A stretch of DNA of 64,000 bases. Origin: Ruegeria sp. ANG-R. Lineage in GTDB: Bacteria > Pseudomonadota > Alphaproteobacteria > Rhodobacterales > Rhodobacteraceae. Within the stretch, counting starts at the first letter, position 1. The number at the start of each line of letters is the position of its first letter. Made by a program: the position numbers and the translations under genes. The notes beneath the pieces were generated by a model. It did no database searches, had not been told where the DNA came from, and was given only the letters and a program-made list of their open reading frames with translations. The stretch lies in contig NZ_JWLJ01000001.1 in assembly GCF_000813985.1 (NCBI RefSeq), positions 1-64,000 of the forward strand, in the 5' to 3' direction. Below are positions 1-8,066 of the stretch, one piece after another.

Positions 1-75
1 GCGGCCTTTGATTTCAACTCAATGACCCCGAGACGCACCAGAAAGATGCACCGAAAATCAACGAGTAACCGGTAG

Positions 76-93
76 GCCGGGCTTCAGCCCGGC
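76..93. repeat. Perfect hairpin, REP-like
   Basis: A 7-bp perfect inverted repeat GCCGGGC with loop TTCA, extended imperfectly by GGT...ACC on either side. No gene is supported around it in the first 197 bases. The form (short GC palindrome with a TTCA loop in an intergenic region) resembles dispersed REP-type elements. A terminator is less likely, since no T-run follows on either strand. Confidence 0.45.
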
Positions 94-197
94 GCACCGG
101 CGAAACTGAAGAAGGTTGTCCCAGCGAGGGGCACTTCCCTTTTTGCCGGATACAGGTTGGGCTTCGGCGCCTTTTGCGTCAAGGCTCACTTCCTTCG

Positions 198-1181
198 CTA
201 AGCCCGCGACTTTCGCCCTGGAAGTCCATCCTCACAATCCAAACGGCGCAACTCTTCTGCAATTTGGCTTTTGAAACCAGGTCGCGCATCGGGGGCTTCG
301 CTCCAGCGACGGGTTTTTACATGGAAATAGGAATCGAGATCCCTCTGCAAAAGAATTAAATTGAGTGGCTCATTGCTCCAGAGATACTTGGTTTTCAACG
401 ACTGCGGCATTTTCGACCAGATATAGAGAAGTTCCCATTTTCGTTGTTCCCATTTGTTCGGCCCATCGCCCCAAAGCTGCGGTAGAGCCTTTGCACCATA
501 CGGGGCAATCTCGGGTTTCCAACGGAAGCGGTTCAAATCTACTCGTTCGCAAAATCCACCAACAGCGAGGCAATCAACGAAAAGTGAGAAATGCGGGGGC
601 AATTCGTGTATTCCCCAACCGATCGGCAGACGACAAAGGTGGTGTTCCGTTTGCTCTCCAATCACCATCCAAAAATACGCCCCCGCCCAAAGCGCATAGC
701 AGAGCGCTGTTTCCCGCACCCACTCCTCATCGACATTCAGCGCTTCAAGAGACGCTCTCAAGGTCCGTTCTGGGCCTTTGACGCGCGTCATATACTGGCT
801 CATATCGTTGGGCTCGTTTGGCGCGCACACGATTCCCCTTTCGCACAGCCAGTCCTCTAAACGGCGGGAGCCTGGAAATTCTTCAGGATAAGCATGCGGA
901 TCGGGATTTGTTCGGCCGGGTCCTTCATACCATTCGCCTGGATATACATCCGGATCTGGCCGCCAATCCAATTGGGCCGGGTCTTCTCGATGCATGCGGT
1001 CGCGCTGCATCACTTGCACCCACAATCGAGTATGGATCGCTTCGCGCACGCAAGCATCTGTTATCGTCGGCTTTGACACTGCAACCGCTTGGTTTGGGAA
1101 TTCCGGGATAGGTCGCCGGTGAATTTGAAGGCCAAAAACTGACATTGCAAGGGCGTGAGACAAGAAAATACCCGTGAGCAC
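198..1181 (-). CDS. Hypothetical protein
   Basis: Open frame of up to 327 codons, rich in Trp, Pro and charged residues, with an even amino-acid mix that looks coded rather than a shadow. I do not recognise a family. There is no signal peptide or clear membrane segment beyond a weakly hydrophobic start. The longest version starts with GTG at 1181; an ATG at 1145 (MSVFGLQ...) is an equally possible start, and neither has a strong ribosome binding site. The middle (about residues 150-220) holds an acidic/aromatic stretch with several Cys and His. It stands alone, next to a gene-poor stretch, and its codon use looks less GC-rich than the genes after 3 kb, so it may be accessory DNA. Confidence 0.5.
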   Translation of the reverse strand: MLTGIFLSHALAMSVFGLQIHRRPIPEFPNQAVAVSKPTITDACVREAIHTRLWVQVMQRDRMHREDPAQLDWRPDPDVYPGEWYEGPGRTNPDPHAYPEEFPGSRRLEDWLCERGIVCAPNEPNDMSQYMTRVKGPERTLRASLEALNVDEEWVRETALCYALWAGAYFWMVIGEQTEHHLCRLPIGWGIHELPPHFSLFVDCLAVGGFCERVDLNRFRWKPEIAPYGAKALPQLWGDGPNKWEQRKWELLYIWSKMPQSLKTKYLWSNEPLNLILLQRDLDSYFHVKTRRWSEAPDARPGFKSQIAEELRRLDCEDGLPGRKSRA

Positions 1182-1896
1182 TCAAACCTGTAGTAGCCAT
1201 CGATGAAAACGCGCCTCGCCGTTCAAATGAAATGCTCCGCCGTGATGAACGCAACAGGGTGCTTTATTTGTGTGCCCCGGAATACGGAATGCGTCTGATA
1301 AGATCAGCCGCTTGCTACAACACTTATGGTGAGACGCTTGTCAAAGAGGGCGGCCGTTATTCTTGGCGGAGAACGGGTACTGTTTGTTTGTGGGGGGGGC
1401 GAGGCTGAACCTACTGCGCAAACCGGTCAGGCGGCGGAATTCAAGTGGTAAGTGACCCCGGACAAGTCGAGCGCATTCAATCGAAAAACCGCAATTGAGC
1501 ATTCTTAATCTGATGCCCACGTCAAATGAAGCCTGAGCACCCACCTCTGCCCTGAAACAAGGAATGCGTGACGCTCGTTGGGCGAAACGCAGGGAGTAAG
1601 GGAGAGGACCATGTTTGGCTTTGAATTTCTGAACTACGGGGCGCAAATCCTTCACAGCAAGGATCTGGACGATATGCGCGCCGCCGTTCTTGATGACGAT
1701 GATCAAGAAATCGATTGCAACGTCAGCGATTTCTGCCGCGAGCGTCAGCGTTTTGACATCAGGCACGGTGAACTGTCTGGCAAGGCCTGAGCGGTTGGCG
1801 CGTGACACCAAAGATGGTGCGCAACCGGAAAACACGACATGAAACGGGCTGAACGTCGCCTGCTTGCAGACTGAAGTGGCGTGGAGCAGAGAAGGC
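1182..1896. other. Gene-poor stretch
   Basis: About 700 bases with no convincing gene apart from one possible small plus-strand ORF at 1611-1790. A minus-strand frame of 164 codons at 1341-1835 overlaps that ORF and ends in low-complexity, arginine-rich sequence, so I do not count it. No tRNA, repeat or insertion-sequence end was recognised. Confidence 0.4.
1611..1790 (+). CDS. Possible small protein
   Basis: A 59-codon frame starting at an ATG that follows a purine-rich GGGAGAGG ribosome-binding-like sequence by a few bases. The product is acidic (a DDDD run in the middle, many Asp/Glu) with a mixed C-terminus and no membrane segment. No family recognised. Support is the Shine-Dalgarno-like sequence and the acidic composition only; it could equally be a chance frame. 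Confidence 0.25.
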   Translation: MFGFEFLNYGAQILHSKDLDDMRAAVLDDDDQEIDCNVSDFCRERQRFDIRHGELSGKA

Positions 1897-2601
1897 TCAG
1901 GCGTTCTTTGCCCAAGGCTCGCGGCCCACCATCCGGTCGGCTTCGGCTGTGATATCGTTCATGTGCTGCTCAAGGCTCAACCGCAGAGTCTCGATCTGCT
2001 CCTCAGTCACTTTTCGTGGAACCGGATCGGTCCATTCGCGGCACAGGAACACGCCTTCGTTGCGCCATGGACGGGGCATCAGCAGCCGGTCCCAGGTTCC
2101 GGCCTCGCGCCCGTGCCGAGCAGAATAGGTGATTCCGAAGACTCGCTTGCCCGAGGTGCGCGCCCAGACGAGTGGTACGGTCGAGGACACACGCTCGGGG
2201 CCGCGGGGGCCATCGGCGGCGATACCGATCGAGATGCCTTGTTTCATTTTGCCTAGCACCTCGCGGGACAAGGCGACGTGGCGTTTGCGGCTGGACATCG
2301 CGATCGTGTCCATGCCGAACAGTTTCTGCACCCGGCCCACCATACTGCCTGCGCGTGCGGCAGAGGTGATCGAGCAGATGCGACCCTTGTCCAGTGGGAA
2401 GAAGTAGGGCGACTGCGCCAGTCGTTGATGCCACAATACGACGATGACCGGCTCGCCCTGCTCGGCCAGTCGGTCCAGTTCTTCGTAGCCTATGCGCTGC
2501 CAGTTCGTGTTGCGATTAACCATCCTGATATAGCTGGCAATGCGCCGTGCGACCCAGTTCAGGACGGCTTCGCTGTCAGCGATTTTCTTGCGGATGCTCA
2601 A
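1897..2601 (-). CDS. DUF374 lysophospholipid acyltransferase-like protein
   Basis: 234 codons from a TTG start. This start is chosen because AAAGGAG lies 7 bases upstream, whereas the frame upstream of it runs through the tRNA-Trp gene and cannot be coding. The protein matches the DUF374/LPLAT-like family: the motif VVLWHQRL (His as the candidate acyltransferase base), a SRKRHVALSR region, and GIAADGPRGP near residue 130, where the family has its conserved DGPRGP substrate loop. Family members are thought to transfer acyl groups in lipid or lipid A metabolism; the exact substrate is not known. Length fits the family (about 220-240). It is divergent from the tRNA-Trp gene and not in an obvious operon. 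Confidence 0.8.
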   Translation of the reverse strand: MSIRKKIADSEAVLNWVARRIASYIRMVNRNTNWQRIGYEELDRLAEQGEPVIVVLWHQRLAQSPYFFPLDKGRICSITSAARAGSMVGRVQKLFGMDTIAMSSRKRHVALSREVLGKMKQGISIGIAADGPRGPERVSSTVPLVWARTSGKRVFGITYSARHGREAGTWDRLLMPRPWRNEGVFLCREWTDPVPRKVTEEQIETLRLSLEQHMNDITAEADRMVGREPWAKNA

Positions 2602-2733
2602 GGCTGCGCTCCTTTTGCTGGCCGAACCTTGTCTTAAAGAACTGCGCGCGGGGTGCAACTTTTTTGTCGGACGCAAAAACTTAAAAAGCCTCTTGAGTCC
2701 GCTGCGCCTCTGGCATATCTGATGGCCCAGCCT

Positions 2734-2809
2734 AGGGGTATAGCTCAGTTGGTAGAGCGACGGTCTCCAAAACCGTAGGTCGCGGGTTCGAACCCTGCTG
2801 CCCCTGCCA
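2734..2809 (+). tRNA. trnW: tRNA-Trp (CCA anticodon)
   Basis: A 76-nt cloverleaf can be read directly: acceptor stem AGGGGTA pairing with TGCCCCT, D-arm with AGCTCAGTTGGTAGAGC, anticodon loop CTCCAAA giving anticodon CCA (Trp), T-arm with GGTTCGAACCC, discriminator G and an encoded CCA end. The next gene on the same strand is a cyclase about 220 bases downstream, not secE/nusG as often seen beside tRNA-Trp. Confidence 0.97.
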
Positions 2810-3032
2810 TTTCCTCCAGAACTAATGCGATTACTGCCACAGAGCAGATGCGCCCAAGCGCATGTTTGGCGCAATTCACTTGACGTTCGGGGCAAGAACG
2901 AAAAAGCTTGAACAAGGCTTGGGGAAAACCCGTCAGGGTTCACTGCCTCGCGTGCCAAAGTCGTTCGACTTTTGTGCCGGAGTGGGCAGGCGGTGTGGAG
3001 GAGCCTGGGGCCGATCGTGGGCAATGGGGATA

Positions 3033-6000
3033 ATGGCAGAGATCGACGTATTTCTTCGAGACCTTGGGCTGTCAAAATATGCGCCCGTTTTTGCGTCGAA
3101 TGAAGTCTCTCTGGCTGATCTCGCACATCTGTCAGAACACGATCTGATCGATCTGGGTCTGCCGTTGGGGCCAAGGCGACGGTTGATGGCGGCTATGGGG
3201 CAGGCGCGGGAAGCGAATCCCGTGCCGGCGCAGGGCAGTGGAAAGATTGTGGCTGAGCGTCGGCAACTGACCGTGATGTTCGTCGATCTCGTTGGTTCGA
3301 CGGCCATCTCCGAGCGTCTGGACCCCGAAGATCTGGGTGAGCTGCTTCGACGTTTCAAGGAAATCTGTTCAACCTCGGTGGCGCGGTTCGGTGGACATAT
3401 CGCCTGTTTCATGGGCGATGGGGCGATGATATATTTTGGTTACCCCCACGCGCTTGAAGATGCGGCCGCGCGTGCTGTTCATGCCGGTCTGGAAATTCTG
3501 GATGGTTTGACCCGCATTGAAGGTCAGGAAAAGCTCAGCGCAAGGATAGGTATTTCGACCGGCCTTGTTGTTGTAGGTGAAATCCATGGTGAAGGGTTTA
3601 GAGAAAATGACGTGGTCATGGGGCGTACACCCAATCTGGCCGCGCGTTTGCAGGGGTTGGCCGAGCCCAACACCCTGATCATCAGCTCATCGACCCGCAG
3701 GCTGATCGGAAACGCATTCGAGCTTCGGGATCAGGGGTCTTTCGCGCTCAAAGGGTTTTCGGAACAGATACAAGCCTGGACTGTCACAGGGCAGGCCCAT
3801 ATCGAGCGACGGTTTGACATCATGCCGGAGGCCGGGGCGGGACGGCTTGTCGGGCGCAATTCCGAATTCCGCAAGCTGACCGGCAAATGGCAGGAGGCGT
3901 GTCAGGGTGCGGGCCAGTCGGTGCTGATTTCAGGTGAGGCGGGGATCGGCAAATCGCGCCTGATCGAAGGGCTGAGTCAGGAATTGCAGGATCAGGGCGC
4001 GCTTCGGCTGAATTTCCAATGTTCGCCATTTCACGCCAACAGCGCGCTTTACCCCATCATTCAGCATTTGGAGCGCGCGGCAGGATTTTCCCCGACAGAC
4101 GGTGACGAGGATAAGCTCGGGAAGCTTGCACATCTCTTGCGCTATCATCCGCGTGAAAATCTACGCCTGATTGCTGATTTACTGAGCGTTGAAGCAGACG
4201 CTGCGCTTGGGCCGCTCGACCTGCCGCCTCAGGCAAAGCTCGAGCAGACACTGGAAGCGGTAACAGGGCAGCTTGCGGCGCTGGCACATGAGAAACCCGT
4301 CTTGCTGGTGTTCGAGGACGCTCATTGGGTCGATCCGACCACGTTGTCTTTGACAGATCGGGTAATCGAACGCATTCGGGATTTGCCGGTATTGATTATC
4401 GTCACAGCCCGTCCCGGTTTTGATCCGGGTTGGGGACATCATAACAATACGTTGCACTTGCCGCTCAAACGCCTGGCGACGCGGGAGGTCGCCGAGATCG
4501 TGGCAGAGGTGGCGGAAGGGAACCCGGTGCCGCCCGAGGTCTGCGACCTGATTGCGGCGAAAACCGATGGTATCCCGCTTTACGTTCAGGAAGTAACGCG
4601 TGGCTTGCTGGAATCCGGGCAACTGAGGCTGACCGACCAAGGATATACCTTACGGGGACCTCTGCCGTCGCTGTCGGTGCCGAACACGCTTAAGGACTCG
4701 CTGATGGAGCGTCTGGACCGCCTGGGGACGGCCAAAGAGGTTGCCCAGACCGGTGCCGTGTTCGGTCGGCAGTTTTCGATTGCGTTGCTGGCATCGGTCT
4801 CGATTCTGTCCCCGACCGTCTTACAGGCCGGGCTGGAACAGCTTTCATCCGCCGGGATCATACTGGAGGCTCCGGACGAGACCGAAGATGAATTCATCTT
4901 CCGCCACGCTTTGATCCGCGACATGGCCTATGACAGCTTGCTGCGCACAGAGCGGCAGGTCCTGCACGACAGGGCAGCGGGTGCGTTGCTGGAAAATCAG
5001 CCACAGCTGGCTCAGACCCAGCCCGAGGTTCTGGCGCAGCATTATACATTGGCCCAACGCGCAGATGAGGCCGTGATGCATTGGCAGAGCGCGGGTCGGC
5101 GGGCGATCGAACGTTCGGCACAGACCGAAGCTCTGACGCATTTGTCGAAGGCGCTGGACCAGTTGCACGACCTGCCCAAGAGCCGCGAACGGGATTTGCA
5201 GGAGATCGACATCCAGATTCTGCGCGCTGGCGTGTTGCGCTCGACCAACGGTATCTCAGGGGATGCGACGGGTGACGCCTATGGGCGCTTGCGCGACCTG
5301 TGTCATCGGGCGGACGAGACCGAGCGGCTGTTCCCTGTTCTTAACGGGCTATACGCCTTTCATCTGGTGCGCGCCGAGTATCGGCTGGCGCAGGATGTGG
5401 CGGCCCAGATTCTCGATCTGGCAGCGGAGAGTGGCAAGACGGAACACCGAATGGTCGGTCATCGCGCCATGGGGGCGGTGCAGCTGCATTTGGGCCGTTT
5501 GTCCGAGGCGCAGTGTCACCTTGAACACGCATGGTCTCTTTATGATTTCGATCAGCACAGCCAGTTGGCCTATGTTTACGGAACGGATCATGCTGCGATC
5601 ACGTCGGGCTTTCTGGGGACATGCTATTGCCTGATGGGGCGGCATCAGGAAGCCCTGCAGGTGCAGCAAACGGCGCTGGAATGGTCCAAAGACCTTAAAC
5701 ATGCCCATAGTGTGGCGCAGGTCCTTGTCTACATGTGCAAGGTCCACCTGTTGGCACGCGACATCCCTGCCTTGCAAAGGGATGTACAGGCGTTGTCCAA
5801 GATTGCTGACGAGCATTCTCTGCCATTCATGGCAACCATCGCACGGCTTTGGGAGAGCTGGGCGAAGGCTACCGAGACCTCTGAGGTCGAGCATATCGAA
5901 AGCCTGCGTCAGGCTTCGGAAGACTGGTGGTCGGTCGGGGCCGGAAACTACAAGGCTTTCTTCCCTTCGCTGATTGCTGAAATTCAGACAAATGCCGGTG

Positions 6001-6338
6001 ACCACGAAGCGGCGCAACAGACCTTGGCACAAGCCAGGGATGTTCTAAGCGAAACTGAAGAAAAATGGGCCGAGGCCGAACAGTTTCGTATCGGGGCCGC
6101 GCTGGTGGCCAAAACCGGGGGCGATCCCGAGCCGCTGTTATTGCGGGCAATCGAAACGGCGCGGCGGCAGGGTGCGCGACTGTATGAGTTGCGGGCAGCG
6201 GTCGCATTGGCAGAGTGGCGGCAAGGTCGCGGTGAACCGGTTGGTGAGGCGTTGATTGCAGCCTTGTCGCATTTTCAACAGGATGCAGAGTCGCCGGACC
6301 TGAAAGACGCACGCGTGCTGATGGAAACGACCACTTGA
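3033..6338 (+). CDS. SAM-domain adenylate/guanylate cyclase with AAA ATPase and TPR region
   Basis: 1101 codons from the ATG at 3033, chosen because the SAM domain begins right there and the upstream residues are arginine/glycine-rich filler. Order: SAM domain (about 3-62), class III nucleotide cyclase (about 75-240, with VMFVDLVGSTAIS and FMGDGAMIYFGYP carrying the metal-binding Asp residues, then GRTPNLAARLQ), an AAA-type ATPase (Walker A GEAGIGKS near 300; ED-A-HWVDP Walker B-like near 430), and a long C-terminal helical part resembling TPR repeats. This architecture is common in Alphaproteobacteria and is thought to link protein or ligand sensing to cAMP formation. The ligand and partners are unknown. 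It is a soluble cytoplasmic protein, transcribed alone. Confidence 0.88.
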   Translation: MAEIDVFLRDLGLSKYAPVFASNEVSLADLAHLSEHDLIDLGLPLGPRRRLMAAMGQAREANPVPAQGSGKIVAERRQLTVMFVDLVGSTAISERLDPEDLGELLRRFKEICSTSVARFGGHIACFMGDGAMIYFGYPHALEDAAARAVHAGLEILDGLTRIEGQEKLSARIGISTGLVVVGEIHGEGFRENDVVMGRTPNLAARLQGLAEPNTLIISSSTRRLIGNAFELRDQGSFALKGFSEQIQAWTVTGQAHIERRFDIMPEAGAGRLVGRNSEFRKLTGKWQEACQGAGQSVLISGEAGIGKSRLIEGLSQELQDQGALRLNFQCSPFHANSALYPIIQHLERAAGFSPTDGDEDKLGKLAHLLRYHPRENLRLIADLLSVEADAALGPLDLPPQAKLEQTLEAVTGQLAALAHEKPVLLVFEDAHWVDPTTLSLTDRVIERIRDLPVLIIVTARPGFDPGWGHHNNTLHLPLKRLATREVAEIVAEVAEGNPVPPEVCDLIAAKTDGIPLYVQEVTRGLLESGQLRLTDQGYTLRGPLPSLSVPNTLKDSLMERLDRLGTAKEVAQTGAVFGRQFSIALLASVSILSPTVLQAGLEQLSSAGIILEAPDETEDEFIFRHALIRDMAYDSLLRTERQVLHDRAAGALLENQPQLAQTQPEVLAQHYTLAQRADEAVMHWQSAGRRAIERSAQTEALTHLSKALDQLHDLPKSRERDLQEIDIQILRAGVLRSTNGISGDATGDAYGRLRDLCHRADETERLFPVLNGLYAFHLVRAEYRLAQDVAAQILDLAAESGKTEHRMVGHRAMGAVQLHLGRLSEAQCHLEHAWSLYDFDQHSQLAYVYGTDHAAITSGFLGTCYCLMGRHQEALQVQQTALEWSKDLKHAHSVAQVLVYMCKVHLLARDIPALQRDVQALSKIADEHSLPFMATIARLWESWAKATETSEVEHIESLRQASEDWWSVGAGNYKAFFPSLIAEIQTNAGDHEAAQQTLAQARDVLSETEEKWAEAEQFRIGAALVAKTGGDPEPLLLRAIETARRQGARLYELRAAVALAEWRQGRGEPVGEALIAALSHFQQDAESPDLKDARVLMETTT

Positions 6339-6461
6339 CCGGTGGGGCTCATTGCTGCCAGCTTGGGTACTGGCGGAAATGGGATGATACCTGAAATTTG
6401 ATACCAGAACGCGGAGATCACATCCTCCGCGCCAGCGACACGTTTGGTGTAAGGAGACCCG

Positions 6462-8027
6462 ATGCGTAAGATCAGCAAAACCCTTCTGGCCAAGGATATT
6501 ACTGCCCAGGGGCGCACAGATCTGGCGCTGCAGCGGTACCACCCGATCACGCCCGAACAGATACGGGCGTTTGAGAAGAAGCTGATCGGGTCTGTGGTTC
6601 TTCCAACTGACCCGAACTACAATACCGACCGGCAGGTCTGGAACCCGGCCTTTCAGGATTACCCCGAGATCATCGTTTATTGCGAAACGATCGAAGACGT
6701 GCGAGCCAGCCTCGCTTTCGCACGTGAGCATAAGTTTTGGGTAGTCGCCCGATCCGGGCGGCACAGCACCGCGGGATATTCGGTCAACAACCAGATGGTG
6801 CTGGACACCAGCAGAATGCGGTATGTGACCGTCGATCCGGATGTTCCGATGGCCTATGTGGGTCCGGGTACGCCATTCAAGATGCTGAACTCGGTGTTGA
6901 ATTCCTATCATCTGCATGTGCCGGGCGGGGCCTGTCAGGATGTCTGCGTGGCAGGCTTCATGATGGGCGGCGGCTATGGCTTTACCTCGCGCCGTTTTGG
7001 CATGGCCTGCGACAGCGTTATGGGTGTCACGGTAATGCTTTGGGACGGCAGTATCGTGATCGCAGACAAGGGTGCAAATTCTGACCTGTTCTGGGCGATC
7101 CGGGGTGGTACGGGCAACAACTTTGGAGTGCTGTTGGAAATCCGCTACAAACTGCACGAGCTTTATAACGTCTGGGGCTGTCACATCACTTGGCCGCTTG
7201 AAAAGGCCGCCAAAGCGCTGGAGTTCCTGCAATCGAACTACATGAGCAATTGCGAAGACGACAGGTTCGGCGCCTATATCTTTCTTGCCGAGCAACAGGG
7301 CAAAAAGGTTCTGCTACTGTCAGCCCTGTACGATGGCACCGCGGAAGAGGGCAATGATTTCGTTAAGCCATTGCTCAGCAAAGATATCGGCGGGCATATG
7401 GGTGATGATGATCAGAACTACGGCACCTATCAGGAAATCAATTCGTGGCTCTATGACGACAAGTACGACATCCCCGTCGTGCCGGATCAGGCGCGCGAAG
7501 ACAAACAGGCCGGGTATATCAAACGACAGCTCAGCGAGGCCGAATGGCAGCGTGTTGTGGACTATCTGGCTTCCACTCCCAACCCCTATGGCGCGGTGGC
7601 TATCGAACCTTATGGCGGCGCGATCAACCGGATGCCGCTGGGCAAAGACGGCAACGCCTTTATCCACCGTGACGTGTCGCTGAACTTTTACGTCGATGTG
7701 TTCTGGCTGTCGGAAGAAGAAAAAGAGGTCGTTGTTCCATGGCTTGATGGGTTCATGAAATTGATGACCGAAGAAGGGTTCTTTATCGATCGGGTTTATC
7801 AGAACTATCCGCGCCGCACCCAAAAGAACTATCGCTGGCAATATTGGGGCGAGTATTTCAACTCGCTGCTGTTCGTGAAGCAAAAATTCGACCCGCATAA
7901 TTTCTTCCATTATCAGCAGAGCATTTCGCCGGTGCCGGATGACGCTCCGCCTGACATTATCCGCGATACATCCAAGTCGATCTTCGACGACCCGACGATC
8001 ACGTACGAAAGCTATTCGAACCCCTGA
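6462..8027 (+). CDS. Berberine-bridge-type FAD oxidoreductase
   Basis: 521 aa, ATG preceded by GTAAGGAG. FAD_binding_4/BBE fold: SGRHSTAGYS at 98-107 holds His101, the equivalent of the 8-alpha-histidyl-FAD residue; GGACQDVCVAGFMMGGGYG at 155-173 holds Cys158, at the place of the 6-S-cysteinyl link of bicovalent flavoproteins (Cys162 is an extra nearby Cys). Further typical parts are WAIRGGTGNNFGV and a C-terminal YWGEYFNSLLFVKQKFDP ending, characteristic of the BBE domain. Such enzymes use O2 or other acceptors to oxidise alcohols, amines or sugars. There is no signal peptide. It heads the five-gene operon with a LodA-like pair, so it may act on the same substrate or product. Substrate unknown. 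Confidence 0.85.
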   Translation: MRKISKTLLAKDITAQGRTDLALQRYHPITPEQIRAFEKKLIGSVVLPTDPNYNTDRQVWNPAFQDYPEIIVYCETIEDVRASLAFAREHKFWVVARSGRHSTAGYSVNNQMVLDTSRMRYVTVDPDVPMAYVGPGTPFKMLNSVLNSYHLHVPGGACQDVCVAGFMMGGGYGFTSRRFGMACDSVMGVTVMLWDGSIVIADKGANSDLFWAIRGGTGNNFGVLLEIRYKLHELYNVWGCHITWPLEKAAKALEFLQSNYMSNCEDDRFGAYIFLAEQQGKKVLLLSALYDGTAEEGNDFVKPLLSKDIGGHMGDDDQNYGTYQEINSWLYDDKYDIPVVPDQAREDKQAGYIKRQLSEAEWQRVVDYLASTPNPYGAVAIEPYGGAINRMPLGKDGNAFIHRDVSLNFYVDVFWLSEEEKEVVVPWLDGFMKLMTEEGFFIDRVYQNYPRRTQKNYRWQYWGEYFNSLLFVKQKFDPHNFFHYQQSISPVPDDAPPDIIRDTSKSIFDDPTITYESYSNP

Positions 8028-8066
8028 AAGCGGGGGGAGCCAAGGCCAAACGGGGGAGGGCCCAGC

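Noticed and set aside
1341..1835. 164-codon minus-strand frame
   Set aside because: Overlaps a better-supported small ORF and has no ribosome binding site; the end is repetitive and basic.
2602..3174. Upstream extension of the DUF374 reading frame
   Set aside because: It runs antisense through the tRNA-Trp gene and the ribosome binding site fits the TTG at 2601.
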